Positions 34,065 through 43,153 of a DNA stretch of 64,000 bases are shown here, in pieces. A model generated the notes under the pieces. It worked only from the letters and a program-made list of their open reading frames with translations, did no database searches and was not told where the DNA came from. A program made the translations under genes and the position numbers. The stretch is from Nocardiopsis sp. N85 (GTDB lineage Bacteria > Actinomycetota > Actinomycetes > Streptosporangiales > Streptosporangiaceae). Where the stretch lies: contig NZ_JARBUT010000009.1 of the NCBI RefSeq assembly GCF_028882275.1, positions 186,001 to 250,000 on the forward strand, given 5' to 3'. Position 1 is the first letter of the stretch, and each line of letters starts with the position of its first letter.

Positions 34065-34694
34065 TCAGCTGTCTCGGTAGAGCCCGGTCTTGTTGATGTA
34101 GCGGACGATGCCGTCCGGGACCAGGTACCAGATGGGTTCGCCCTTGCGCACGCGCTCGCGGCACTCGGTAGAGGAGATGGCCAGCGCGGGGACCTCCACC
34201 AGGGAGACCTTGCCCTCGGGTAGTCCGGAGTCACTGAGCCGGTGACCGGGACGGTTACAGCCTACGAAATGCGCGAGCTCGAAAAGTTCGTCGGCGTTCT
34301 GCCAGCCGAGGATCGCGCCGAGGGCGTCGGCCCCGGTGATGAAGAACAGTTCGACGTCGGGCCCGTAGGAGGCGCGCAACTGCCTCAGGGTGTCGATGGT
34401 ATAGGTGGGCCCGTGCCGGTCGATCTCGATGCGGTCCACGCGGAACTGGGGGTTCTCGGCGGTGGCGATGACCGTCATGAGGTAGCGGTCCTCGGGCGGG
34501 GTGACCTTCGCGGGGTCCTTCTGCCAGGGCATCCCGGTGGGGACGAACACCACTTCGTCGAGGTCGAAGAGGTGGGCGACCTCACTGGCCGCGACGAGGT
34601 GGCCGTGGTGGATGGGGTCGAAGGTGCCGCCCATGATGCCGACGCGGGTCGGCGGGGTGCGGACGCCGCTCCCCTTGTTGTCCTCGTGCGCCAC
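34065..34694 (-). CDS. nadD: Nicotinate-nucleotide adenylyltransferase
   Basis: A 209-residue NadD, which joins nicotinate mononucleotide with ATP to make deamido-NAD. The nucleotide-binding motif [12 protein letters not shown] and the C-terminal [10 protein letters not shown] motif (ISSTxxR) are intact, as is the substrate loop [11 protein letters not shown] 34692-34694 with GGAG eight bases upstream gives about 20 extra N-terminal residues before the catalytic core; an internal ATG at the core is possible. First gene of nadD - rsfS - mutase. Confidence 0.95.
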   Translation of the reverse strand: MAHEDNKGSGVRTPPTRVGIMGGTFDPIHHGHLVAASEVAHLFDLDEVVFVPTGMPWQKDPAKVTPPEDRYLMTVIATAENPQFRVDRIEIDRHGPTYTIDTLRQLRASYGPDVELFFITGADALGAILGWQNADELFELAHFVGCNRPGHRLSDSGLPEGKVSLVEVPALAISSTECRERVRKGEPIWYLVPDGIVRYINKTGLYRDS

Positions 34695-35048
34695 TCGCGT
34701 GCTCCGTTCCTCGGTGTCGCGCGCCGGAATCGGCCAACCGAGATTAGCCGACGCCGCACGCGAACGCCGCACGCTTTGCCCTGTTAGTCCATTTTCACGG
34801 GTTTGCCCCGTGGAACAGGGACAACGACGCTCCCGCCCGCTTCCTTCCCATCGATCCTCCCGACGCGCCCTCCGATGCCCCCGGGCCGTCCCCGGCCTTT
34901 CCCCGAAGCGCCCCTGATCTTCCCCCGGGCCCCTTCCCCGAGGTTCCCCGGAGCGCTTCCCGCCGACCTCGACGGTTACGAGGCTCGCGTCATATCTCGA
35001 TGGCCCGAAACCGTGGCCAAGCGGCATGACGCCGCATAGCATGCCGGT
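34695..35048. other. Divergent intergenic region, nadD / M48 protease
   Basis: 354 bp without a credible gene. Much of it is pyrimidine-rich on the plus strand, with a less GC-rich patch at 34735-34800 that probably holds the nadD promoter and another at 34975-35040 for the protease. Confidence 0.5.
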
Positions 35049-36095
35049 ATGTCCAACTCACCAGATCGCGTCCGCGTCCGGCTCTCCGACATCTCGCCCC
35101 GTGCCTACGAGCATCCCGCCGACCGTGGCGCGCTGGTCGCGTTGCGGTCGCTGCGCGGGTTCGACGAGGTCTTCAAGCGCCTCTCCGGGCTGTTCAACGA
35201 GCGCTCCCTGCGGCTGATGTTCCTGTCGAGCGCGGTCCGTGTCGGCCCCACCCAGTTCCCGCACGTGTACGACTACGTGCGCGACGCCGCCTACGTCCTG
35301 GACCTGGACGAGGTACCGGAGCTGTACATCCAGATGAACCCCAAGCCCAACGCGATGGCGATCGGCAGCCACAAGCCGTTCATCGTGATGACGACGGGGC
35401 TGTTCGACCTGTTGGAGGCCGACGAGCAGCGCTTCGTCGTCGGCCACGAGGTCGGCCACATCCTCAGCGGTCACGCCGTCTACCGCACCATGCTGTTGGC
35501 GCTGATCCGCTTGGCGACCCGGGTGGCGTGGGTACCGCTGGGCTACATCGGTCTCCAGGCGATCGTGGCCGCCCTGGAGGAGTGGTACCGCAAGTCGGAG
35601 CTGTCCTGCGACCGGGCGGGGATCCTCGCGGCGCAGGACCCCGAGGCGGGCAAGCGCGCGCTGATGAAGCTGGCCGGCGGTTCGCGTCTGGCGGAGATGA
35701 ACCCCGACGCCTTCCTGGAGCAGGCCCGCGAGTACGAGAGCGGCGGTGACGCCCGGGACGGCCTGATCAAGCTGCTCAGCCTGGTCGGCCAGACCCACCC
35801 GTTCGCGGTGGTGCGCCTGGCCGAGCTGGACCGCTGGGTGGAGGAGGGCTCCTACCGGCGCATCCTCGACGGCGACTACCCGCGCCGTTCCACCGACAAG
35901 GAGGCCCGGGTCGGCGAGGAGGCGCGCAACGCCGCCAAGTCGTACAAGGAGTCGTGGGAGCGCACCGGCGACCCGCTGCTCGGCACGCTGCGCGATGTCG
36001 CGGGCAGCGCGGCCAGCGCCGGCGGGAAGATCTTCGACACGGTGGCCGACCGCTGGCGCGGCGGCGCGCGCGGCGAGCAGAACTCCGGCACCTGA
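35049..36095 (+). CDS. M48-family zinc metalloprotease
   Basis: A 348-residue M48 peptidase related to HtpX/Ste24. The zinc motif HEVGH (about residue 133) and the downstream Glu in [10 protein letters not shown] (third ligand) are present. A hydrophobic stretch near 150-180 ([21 protein letters not shown]) may insert in or lie on the membrane; there is no N-terminal signal. The C-terminal part from about 250 is charged and helical. Single gene, divergent from nadD, with a strong terminator behind it. Confidence 0.9.
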   Translation: MSNSPDRVRVRLSDISPRAYEHPADRGALVALRSLRGFDEVFKRLSGLFNERSLRLMFLSSAVRVGPTQFPHVYDYVRDAAYVLDLDEVPELYIQMNPKPNAMAIGSHKPFIVMTTGLFDLLEADEQRFVVGHEVGHILSGHAVYRTMLLALIRLATRVAWVPLGYIGLQAIVAALEEWYRKSELSCDRAGILAAQDPEAGKRALMKLAGGSRLAEMNPDAFLEQAREYESGGDARDGLIKLLSLVGQTHPFAVVRLAELDRWVEEGSYRRILDGDYPRRSTDKEARVGEEARNAAKSYKESWERTGDPLLGTLRDVAGSAASAGGKIFDTVADRWRGGARGEQNSGT

Positions 36096-36111
36096 CCCCC
36101 ACCGCGGGTTC

Positions 36112-36147
36112 GTCGGGAGGGGCGGGGCCTTCGGGCCCCGCCCCTCC
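36112..36147. terminator. Bidirectional terminator, 16-bp stem with TTCG loop
   Basis: CGGGAGGGGCGGGGCC is perfectly complementary to the right arm around a TTCG tetraloop. It lies between the convergent M48 and hydrolase genes (17 and 9 bp from their stops). Confidence 0.9.
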
Positions 36148-36155
36148 CGTCGCGT

Positions 36156-36893
36156 TCAGCGCGCCAGGTGGGCGCGCACCCCGCCCCAGGCCGGGTGCCC
36201 GGGGTCGATGACGGCGAAGTGGTCGGCCCCGACCGGCTCGGAGAACTCCACCCGGTCGCCGGCGGCGCGGGCCGCGGTCACGTAGGCGCGCGTGTGCTCG
36301 ACGGGGACGCGCTGGTCGGCGTCGCCGTGCACCACCAGTTGGGGACGCCCGATCGGGACCCGGTGCAACGGCGAGGCGATGGAGTGGAGCCCCGGTTCGG
36401 GGTCGGCGCCCAGGAAGGGCTCGACGGCCCCTTCGCCGAGTCCGGCCCGAGCGCACCGTTCCAGGTCGGTGATGGGCGCCAGGGCGACGACCTCGGTGAC
36501 GGGCGTGTCCAGGGACAGGGCGTTGAGCAGGGCGAGGTGTCCGCCGGCGGAGTGTCCGACGCTCACCACCCGGGAGGTGTCGTAGCGGTCGGGGGCGGCG
36601 CGCAGGGCCCGGCCGAGGTGGGTCAGGGCGGCGTCGACGTCCTCCAGGGTCCGCGGCCAGCCGCCGCCGTCGGTGCCGGTGCGCCGGTATTCGACGTTCC
36701 ACACCGCCCATCCGGCCTCGGCGAGGTCGCGGGCGAGGGGGTCCATGAGCGAGGCGTCGTGCAGATCGCGCCACCACCCCCCGTGCAGCAGCACGGCCAC
36801 GGGTGCGGGCGGGCCCCCGCCCTCCGGTTCCCACCGGTGGACGATCGTGCTCGGGTGGTCGCCGTAGGACTCGGTGGTCGGTGTGGTCGGCAT
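36156..36893 (-). CDS. Alpha/beta hydrolase (BD-FAE/formamidase-like)
   Basis: A 245-residue esterase-type alpha/beta hydrolase. The oxyanion loop is LLHGGWW, the nucleophile elbow GHSAGGH (Ser about 128), acid Asp in VVHGDADQRVP and His in GADHFAV. The HGGWW plus GHSAGG pattern is shared with kynurenine formamidases and carbohydrate esterases; the substrate is open. ATG 36891-36893 has GAGGAGAGG upstream. Monocistronic. Confidence 0.88.
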   Translation of the reverse strand: MPTTPTTESYGDHPSTIVHRWEPEGGGPPAPVAVLLHGGWWRDLHDASLMDPLARDLAEAGWAVWNVEYRRTGTDGGGWPRTLEDVDAALTHLGRALRAAPDRYDTSRVVSVGHSAGGHLALLNALSLDTPVTEVVALAPITDLERCARAGLGEGAVEPFLGADPEPGLHSIASPLHRVPIGRPQLVVHGDADQRVPVEHTRAYVTAARAAGDRVEFSEPVGADHFAVIDPGHPAWGGVRAHLAR

Positions 36894-37040
36894 GGGCCCT
36901 CTCCTCGTACGACGCCTCTTCGCGTCGCCCACACGGTAGCGGTTCCTTCCCCGCCGACCGCTTCGACGTCGGGTTCCTCCCCGGCACGGAGGTGATCGGA
37001 CCGGCCCAGCGCGACGATCCGCCGACCCCCGTCACGAAGC

Positions 37041-37075
37041 TCGGCGCCGCCGGCACTGGATGCCGGCGGCGCCGA
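37041..37075 (-). terminator. Terminator after secreted protein gene
   Basis: A perfect 15-bp stem (TCGGCGCCGCCGGCA and complement) with a CTGGA loop, 32 bp past the stop at 37108. Confidence 0.85.
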
Positions 37076-37107
37076 TGCGCGAGGAGGGGTGAACCGCTGT
37101 CGTCGCC

Positions 37108-38079
37108 CTAGAAGGCGGGACCGGCGGCCATGGCCTCGTCGACGGTCTCGGCGCGAGCCTCTTCGACCTCTTCGACCAGGTCCTCCTGGTGGGCCTCGAA
37201 CTCCTCGACCACGGCGGCGCTGAAGGAGCGCAGCGCCACCTCCTGGGTGAGGATGTCGCCGCGGACGCGGTTGGCGTCGCCGATCTGGGCCGTCGGGCTG
37301 TTGCCCGACGCGGCCAGGTCGCCGCCGATGATGTTGTTGTCGATGTAGACGCCACCGGTGATGCCGGTGACGGTCAGCTTGCCGTCGATGTAGTTGATCG
37401 ACGAGCAGAAGCCCTCCTGCTCGCCCGCGCCGATGGCGACCGGGCCGGCGCCGTCGGTGTAGGAGGCGGCGCCGAGGACCTCGCTGTCGCAGAGGATGCC
37501 ACCGCTGGTGGAGCCGCTGACGGTGAGGGCGCCGCGCACGACCGAGTCGTAGACGTCGAGGTACTCGACGCCGGTGCCCTTCACGGCACCGCCGATCCGG
37601 GAGCCCTCGACGTAGACGGCGCCGGTCTCGGCGTTGATGTTCTTGACGGAGGAGTCGACGACGAACGCGAAGCCGTCGTTGGAGGCGCCGTTCACCGGGA
37701 CGGTGCGCAGCGCCGCGCCGGCGGTGCTCTCCTCCAGGTAGGTGCCGTAGGAGCCGCGGTTGACGACGCGGCCGTCGACGGAGGTGTCGGAGGCGTCGAA
37801 GTAACCGTCCTGCTGGACGATGACCTCGCCCTGGATCTCACCGCCCAGAATGTGGAGGTTGGCACCCTTGCGAACGGTGACGTCACCCTGGATGACGGTG
37901 CCGTCGAGGAAGCAGCTCTTGCCGGCGGGAACGGCGAGGTCCGTGGGCAGCGTGATGGCACCGCCGTGGCCCGAGCAGAGGGTGACCAGGTCAGCCTGGG
38001 CGGGAACGGCCATGAGCGTTGCACCGCCGACAGCGAGGGCCGCCGTGGCGACGGCCGCGACCGTACTCCGGATCTTCAT
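37108..38079 (-). CDS. Secreted protein, possible beta-solenoid
   Basis: A 323-residue exported protein. Residues 1-29 form a Sec signal peptide ending VPAQA before Asp-30. The rest is built of short strand-turn repeats (GDVTVRKGANLHILGGEIQG, GEVIVQQDGYFDASDTSVDG, GALTVSGSTSGGILCDSEV, GKLTVTGITGGVYIDNNIIG), suggesting a right-handed beta-helix or bactofilin-like stack. Four Cys could form disulfides. The last 35 residues are an acidic helix. No enzyme motif is seen, so an adhesin, wall or spore-surface role is possible. No known family recognised. Confidence 0.7.
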   Translation of the reverse strand: MKIRSTVAAVATAALAVGGATLMAVPAQADLVTLCSGHGGAITLPTDLAVPAGKSCFLDGTVIQGDVTVRKGANLHILGGEIQGEVIVQQDGYFDASDTSVDGRVVNRGSYGTYLEESTAGAALRTVPVNGASNDGFAFVVDSSVKNINAETGAVYVEGSRIGGAVKGTGVEYLDVYDSVVRGALTVSGSTSGGILCDSEVLGAASYTDGAGPVAIGAGEQEGFCSSINYIDGKLTVTGITGGVYIDNNIIGGDLAASGNSPTAQIGDANRVRGDILTQEVALRSFSAAVVEEFEAHQEDLVEEVEEARAETVDEAMAAGPAF

Positions 38080-38357
38080 GCGGGGGGATTCCTTTCATCG
38101 TGACCGTGGGGGTGACGTTCCGGTTCTCCGAGCGGGGAAGAGCTTCGGGAAGACACCCCAGTGAAAGTACCGACCTCTCGCCGCTTTGGGAATACTTGCT
38201 ACAAGAAGATTCCCTTCTGTCCAGGTTTCCGCCGGGAAAACGGACGAGGTGCCAATAGCGGTCCGGCACCCTCGGTGACGTGCCCCGACCCGGCCGCCCC
38301 GGTTACGCCGAGGGCCGCCCCGGACGGATGTCCGCGACGGCCCCGAGTGAGGGCGAC

Positions 38358-39632
38358 TCACCTCACATGGCCGTCACCGGTGACGATGTACTTGGTCGAG
38401 GTCATCTCGGTCAACCCCATGGGACCGCGGGCGTGCAGTTTCTGGGTGGAGATGCCGATCTCCGCCCCGAACCCGAATTCTCCACCGTCGGTGAAACGGG
38501 TGGAGGCGTTGATCATCACGGCCGCGGCGTCGACCCGGGAGACGAAATACCGGGAGGCCCTCAGCGAGTCGGTGATGATCGCCTCGGTGTGCTTGGTGGA
38601 GTACCGGCGGATGTGCGCCAGGGCCTCGTCGATGGTCGGTACGACCCGCACCGCCAGGTCCATCGACAGGTACTCGGTGGCCCAGTCCTCCTCGCCGGCC
38701 TCGACCACCGTGGCGGGCGAGTCGTGGGCGGCGGCGATCGCTCGCACCCGGTCGTCGCCGTGCACGGTCACGTCCGCCTCGGCGAGCGCGGCCAGGACCC
38801 GGGGCAGGAACTCCTCGGCGACCGCCTCGTGCACCAACAGGGTCTCGGCGGCGTTGCACACGGAGCAGCGCTGGGCCTTGGCGTTGACGGTGATGTCCAC
38901 GGCCTTGTCGAGGTCGGCCTCGGCGTCCACGTACACGTGGCACAGGCCCTCGCCGGTCTCGATGACCGGGACGGTGGAGTCGCGCACCACGGCCTGGATG
39001 AGGGAGCCGCCGCCGCGCGGGATGAGGACGTCGACGAGCCCTCGGGCCCGCATGAGGGCCAGGGAGGACTCGCGGGTGCGGCCGGGCACGAGCTGCACGG
39101 CGTCCACGGGGACCCCGGTGCCGGCCAGGGCGTCGCGGATGACGCCGACGATGGCGGTGTTGGAGTCGTAGGCCGAGGAGGAGCCGCGCAGCAGGGCGGC
39201 GTTGCCGCTCTTGAGGCACAGCGCGGCGGCGTCGACGGTGACGTTGGGCCGGCCCTCGTAGATGATGCCGACCACGCCGAGCGGGACACGGATCTGGCGC
39301 AGGTCCAGGCCGTTGGGGAGCACACCGCCGCGCAGGGACTCGCCCACCGGGTCGGGGAGCTCGACGATCTCGCGCACGGCGTCGGCGATGGCCTCGATGC
39401 GCCCCGGGGTCAGCGTGAGTCGGTCGATCATGGCCTCGGAGGTGCCGTCCCGCCGGGCCCGCGCCACGTCCTCGGCGTTGGCGGCCGTGATCTCGTCGGC
39501 CCTCTTGACCAGGGCGTCGGCGATCGCCGTCAGCGCGGCGTCCTTGACCGCCCGGCTGAGCGGGGCGAGGTCGGCCGCCGCGTCCCCTGCACGTTCGGCT
39601 ACCGCGCGTACCTCGCGCTCGATGTCACTCAT
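38358..39632 (-). CDS. proA: Gamma-glutamyl phosphate reductase
   Basis: A 424-residue ProA, which reduces gamma-glutamyl phosphate with NADPH to the semialdehyde, the second step of proline synthesis. The catalytic Cys lies in [15 protein letters not shown] (about residue 257), the nucleotide part includes [20 protein letters not shown], and the C-terminal signature [19 protein letters not shown] is intact. It is about 5 kb downstream of proB instead of adjacent, because SDR, esterase and defence-like genes lie between. ATG 39630-39632. Confidence 0.97.
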   Translation of the reverse strand: MSDIEREVRAVAERAGDAAADLAPLSRAVKDAALTAIADALVKRADEITAANAEDVARARRDGTSEAMIDRLTLTPGRIEAIADAVREIVELPDPVGESLRGGVLPNGLDLRQIRVPLGVVGIIYEGRPNVTVDAAALCLKSGNAALLRGSSSAYDSNTAIVGVIRDALAGTGVPVDAVQLVPGRTRESSLALMRARGLVDVLIPRGGGSLIQAVVRDSTVPVIETGEGLCHVYVDAEADLDKAVDITVNAKAQRCSVCNAAETLLVHEAVAEEFLPRVLAALAEADVTVHGDDRVRAIAAAHDSPATVVEAGEEDWATEYLSMDLAVRVVPTIDEALAHIRRYSTKHTEAIITDSLRASRYFVSRVDAAAVMINASTRFTDGGEFGFGAEIGISTQKLHARGPMGLTEMTSTKYIVTGDGHVR

Positions 39633-39794
39633 GGCGTTCTCTCTCGCAAGTCGGGAGGGCCACCCCCGAGTACCGGGGCCCGCCGCGTCGAAGGACCTGG
39701 CCGGGGTGGTCCGTCCAGACTATCGGTCCGGGTCGCCCCGCGTCGGGAGCGCGCACGGGCCCGGGGCCCGCGTCGGCGCGGGCCCCGGCGCCGG

Positions 39795-40241
39795 TCAGCT
39801 CCAGCCGTAGCGGGCACGCAGGACGTCGGCGACCAGCCAGAACGTCCGCTCGTCCAGAACGGCGGCCTCACGGCGGATGTCGTCCTCGTCGAACTCGAAG
39901 AGGCGGTCCATGCGCAGGTGGGAGTCGCGGCCCTCGCGGTCCCAGGGGCCCGGTCCGATGGGCAGCCAGTCCTCACGCTCCCACTGCTCGGGGCGCTGGG
40001 TGGACAGCATCAATCCGTGCAGTCGTCGGCCCTTGCGGCCGACCACGAGCAGCGGCCGGTCCTTGCCCTGGGAGGGGTCCTCCTCGAAGGGGACCCAGGT
40101 CCACACGATCTCCCCGGCGTCGGCCAGGCCGTCCCGCTCGGGGGCGTAGGCGAGCCTGGTGGCGTTCTCGGAGGTGGGGACCTCCCGCACCTCGCCTCGG
40201 TGGGGGTGGTCGTCGCCGCGCTGAATCGTGGGTTCGCTCAT
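39795..40241 (-). CDS. PemK/MazF-like toxin-fold protein, no partner
   Basis: A 148-residue protein whose centre (ADAGEIVWTWVPFEEDPSQG, KDRPLLVVGRKGRRLHGLML) fits the PemK/MazF SH3-like fold of mRNA interferases: the GEIVW strand and the RPLLVV strand are the usual landmarks. The N-terminal 45 residues are extra. No antitoxin gene is adjacent, so it may be a domesticated or RNA-binding version. ATG 40239-40241 lacks a good ribosome site; a leaderless transcript is possible. Confidence 0.7.
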   Translation of the reverse strand: MSEPTIQRGDDHPHRGEVREVPTSENATRLAYAPERDGLADAGEIVWTWVPFEEDPSQGKDRPLLVVGRKGRRLHGLMLSTQRPEQWEREDWLPIGPGPWDREGRDSHLRMDRLFEFDEDDIRREAAVLDERTFWLVADVLRARYGWS

Positions 40242-40433
40242 GCGGGAATGATAGGGGTCCACGGACGGTACCCGGGATGGTGTGCGGTACCGGTCGAGGA
40301 GATACCGAACACCGTTCACTAGGATCGTTGGCGCGACGCGCCGCCGCAGGGCGGAGGCGTCCGCCGACGGACCCGACCTGGCGCACCGGGTTCCCGTCGG
40401 TCGTCAGCGAACCGATGGAACACGGAGCCGGAC

Positions 40434-41249
40434 ATGACCACCTCTTCCACCCGCCGCACCGTCCTGGTGACCGGTGGCGCCTCCGGGCTGGGCGCCGCGC
40501 TCGTCGCGGCGTTCTCCGCGCGCGGCGACCGCGTCCTCGCCACCGACCTGGCCGACGAGGCCCCCGCGGGCCTGCCCGCCGAGGCGGAGTACCTGCGCCT
40601 GGACGTCACCTCCGACGAGGACTGGGCGAACGCCCTGGCCTGGGTCGAAGAGCACTGGGAGGGCCTGGACCTGCTGGTCAACAACGCCGGTGTGGCCGCG
40701 GGCGGTCGCATCGACGTGCTCGACATGGACGACTGGCGGTGGATCACCGAGATCAACCTTTTCGGTGTGGTGCGCGGCTGTCGGACCTTCACCCCCCTGT
40801 TCAAGCGCCAGGGATCGGGGCACATCGTCAACACCGCCTCGGCCGCCGGTCTCATCCACCCGCCCGCGATGGGCTCCTACAACGCGACCAAGGCGGCCGT
40901 GGTGGCGCTCAGCGAGACCCTGCACCACGAACTCCGCCCCTATGGGGTGCGGGTGTCGGTGGTGTGCCCGTCGTTCTTCCGCACCAACCTGGCGTCGTCC
41001 CTGCGCGGCAGCGACCCCGAGGTGGAGAAGAGCGCCGTCAGGCTCATCAACGGGTCGCGCCTGGGCGCCGAGGACATCGCCGCCCGGGTCGTGAGGGCCA
41101 TCGACCGGGGCACCCACCTGATCATCCCCGACGCGCAGGCCAGAGCGGCGTTCTGGGGCAAGCGTCTGGCGCGCCCCCTGTACGACCGGGCGATGCGGGC
41201 CGTGGCCGGGCGGATGCTGCGGCACGTCGGCGACAGGGAGGACGCGTGA
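40434..41249 (+). CDS. Short-chain dehydrogenase/reductase 1
   Basis: A 271-residue classical SDR: NAD(P) motif TGGASGLG (residues 11-18), LLVNNAG, Ser in ASAAG and the catalytic SYNATKAA (Tyr and Lys). Such oxidoreductases act on a wide range of alcohols and ketones. ATG 40434. Its stop overlaps the start of a second SDR (GTGA), so the two probably work on the same pathway. Confidence 0.92.
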   Translation: MTTSSTRRTVLVTGGASGLGAALVAAFSARGDRVLATDLADEAPAGLPAEAEYLRLDVTSDEDWANALAWVEEHWEGLDLLVNNAGVAAGGRIDVLDMDDWRWITEINLFGVVRGCRTFTPLFKRQGSGHIVNTASAAGLIHPPAMGSYNATKAAVVALSETLHHELRPYGVRVSVVCPSFFRTNLASSLRGSDPEVEKSAVRLINGSRLGAEDIAARVVRAIDRGTHLIIPDAQARAAFWGKRLARPLYDRAMRAVAGRMLRHVGDREDA

Positions 41250-41995
41250 GCGAGGGCACCGTCGTCATCACCGGCGCCAGTTCCGGTCTGGGCGCGGAGA
41301 TGGCCCGACAGTTCGCGGCGCTCGGCTACGACCTGGGCCTGTGCGCCCGGCGCGTGGACCGGTTGGAGGGGCTGCGCGAGGAGATCGCCGCCGCCCACCC
41401 CGGACGGCGCGTGGTGCTGCGGGCCTTGGACGTCACCGACGACGAGGCCGTCTTCCGGGTGTTCGGCGAACTGGCCGCCGCTCTGGACGGTGTCGACCGG
41501 GTCGTGGTCAACGCCGGGCTGGGCAAGGGCGCGGCGCTGGGCACCGGCCGTTTCGACGCCAACCGGCAGACCGCCATGACCAACTTCGTGGGGGCGCTGG
41601 CCCAGACGGAGGCGGCGTTGGAGATCTTCCGAGCGCAGGGCCGCGGCCACCTGGTGATCATCTCGTCGATGTCGGCGCTGCGCGGGATGCGCAAGGCCAT
41701 GACGGTCTACGCCGCCACCAAGGCGGGTGTGTCCGCCCTCGCCGAAGGGGTGCGCTCCGAGCGCGTCCCGGGCGTGGACGTGTCGGTGATCCACCCGGGC
41801 TACATCCGCTCGGAGATGAACGAGCACGTGGCGCACCGGACCCGGTTCATGGTCGACACCGAGGTGGGCGTGCGCGCCATGGTCGCGGCCATCGAGAAGC
41901 GCAAGGTGAGGGCCTACGTGCCGGCGTGGCCGTGGGCGCCGATCGGCTTCCTGATGAGGCGCCTGCCGCTCTCGGTGGTCCGCAGGCTGACGTGA
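41246..41995 (+). CDS. Short-chain dehydrogenase/reductase 2
   Basis: A 249-residue SDR with TGASSGLG, the structural VVNAGLG (one Asn of NNAG replaced by Val), Ser in ISSMS and catalytic VYAATKAG. A long hydrophobic tail (WPWAPIGFLMRRLPLSVV) suggests membrane association, as in SDRs that act on lipids. GTG 41246-41248 overlaps the previous gene's stop. A terminator hairpin follows. Confidence 0.92.
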   Translation: MSEGTVVITGASSGLGAEMARQFAALGYDLGLCARRVDRLEGLREEIAAAHPGRRVVLRALDVTDDEAVFRVFGELAAALDGVDRVVVNAGLGKGAALGTGRFDANRQTAMTNFVGALAQTEAALEIFRAQGRGHLVIISSMSALRGMRKAMTVYAATKAGVSALAEGVRSERVPGVDVSVIHPGYIRSEMNEHVAHRTRFMVDTEVGVRAMVAAIEKRKVRAYVPAWPWAPIGFLMRRLPLSVVRRLT

Positions 41996-42001
41996 TCCGG
42001 C

Positions 42002-42031
42002 CCCACGGCGCCCGGTGACGGGCGCCGTGGG
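42002..42031. terminator. Bidirectional terminator between SDR2 and esterase
   Basis: A perfect 13-bp stem (CCCACGGCGCCCG and complement) with a GTGA loop between convergent genes. Confidence 0.85.
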
Positions 42032-42034
42032 CGT

Positions 42035-42922
42035 TCACAGGTCCCGGACGGTCCGCAGGATCTCCGCCCGCGCCTCGCCGCCCTCGGGGACCGGGACCAG
42101 CGGGTAGATGTGGAAGGCCCCCTCCTCCTCGCTGAGGCGGACCGTGCCACCGACCTCGGTCACCAGGTCCCGCAGACGGCGGGTGTCCGGCAGCAGCACG
42201 TCGCGCGTGCCGATGTACAGGTCCAGGGGCGGCAGGGTCGCCAGCTCCCCGTAGACCGGGCTCAGCCGGGGAAGGGCCAGGTCGTCCCCGCCCGACCAGG
42301 ACTTCGCCGCCTCCACCATCCCCACGGGGCTCAGCCAGGGGTCGTGCTCGTCCACCTCGGCGATGTCGGGGTTGGACATCGTCAGGTCGGCCCACGGGGA
42401 GATGAGGATCAACCGCGCCGGTTCCGGCAGTCCGGACCCCGGCAGGGTCTGGGCCAGCGCCAGGGCCAGACCGCCGCCGGCGGAGTCTCCCGCGAACACG
42501 GTCCGCCCGGCCGCCACGTCGTCCGACAGCTCCCGGTAGACCTCCGTCAGGAACGGGAAGGCCTCCCGGTAGGTGTGCTCGGGGGCCAGACCGTAGAGGG
42601 GCACCTCCACCCGGCAACCCGTGTCGGCCATCCGGGAGATCAGCACCCAGTGCCACGCCGAGATCTCGCTGACGTAGGTCCCGCCGTGCACGTACAGCAC
42701 GGCCTTCTCGGGCTCCCGTACGTCCCGGGGGAACACGGTGTAGACCGGGAAGCCGCCGACCTCCCGGAGGGTGATCCAGTGTCTCTGGGTGACCCAGAGG
42801 GGAGGCGCGGGGTCCTCCTTCGGCCGGTGCAGCCACTCTCGGGCGCCTTCGACCGACTCCATCGGGCGTTTGCGCACCACGCGCAACGCCAACGCCAGCA
42901 CACGCGCCACCAGGCTCGGCAT
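42035..42922 (-). CDS. HSL-family esterase/lipase (alpha/beta hydrolase fold-3)
   Basis: A 295-residue hormone-sensitive-lipase type esterase: oxyanion motif YVHGGTYV (about residue 75), nucleophile GDSAGGG (about 148), acid in the LDLYIGTRDVLLPD strand and His in EGAFHIYP. The first 20 residues are hydrophobic and basic and may anchor the protein. ATG 42920-42922. A small palindrome GTCCTGTCAGGAC lies 21 bp upstream (42943-42955). The proB-derived direct repeat begins about 77 bp upstream. Confidence 0.9.
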   Translation of the reverse strand: MPSLVARVLALALRVVRKRPMESVEGAREWLHRPKEDPAPPLWVTQRHWITLREVGGFPVYTVFPRDVREPEKAVLYVHGGTYVSEISAWHWVLISRMADTGCRVEVPLYGLAPEHTYREAFPFLTEVYRELSDDVAAGRTVFAGDSAGGGLALALAQTLPGSGLPEPARLILISPWADLTMSNPDIAEVDEHDPWLSPVGMVEAAKSWSGGDDLALPRLSPVYGELATLPPLDLYIGTRDVLLPDTRRLRDLVTEVGGTVRLSEEEGAFHIYPLVPVPEGGEARAEILRTVRDL

Positions 42923-42998
42923 GGTGTCACCCTCCTCGGGAAGTCCTGTCAGGACCCTTTCACGATCCCGCGATGACGGTCCGAGGCGGGTGGGGCGT

Positions 42999-43063
42999 GT
43001 CAGAGGACGACGAGGTCGTCCCGGTGGACGAGTTCGCGCTCGTAGGCGGGACCCGTCTCCCGG
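42999..43063. repeat. Left direct repeat: duplicated 3' end of proB
   Basis: 65 bp identical at 64 positions to 44964-45028, the last codons and stop of proB. The only difference is at 43055 (g against a), which would change Met to Thr if read as proB. It marks the outer edge of the inserted ATPase/DUF4276 unit. Confidence 0.95.
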
Positions 43064-43153
43064 CTCCATCACCCGACAGGGCCTCTTCCCCGATGAGGCC
43101 ACCGGGGCTCTCCACCGGGGCCGATCCGACTCGCCCATGGCTAGGGTTGCCCT

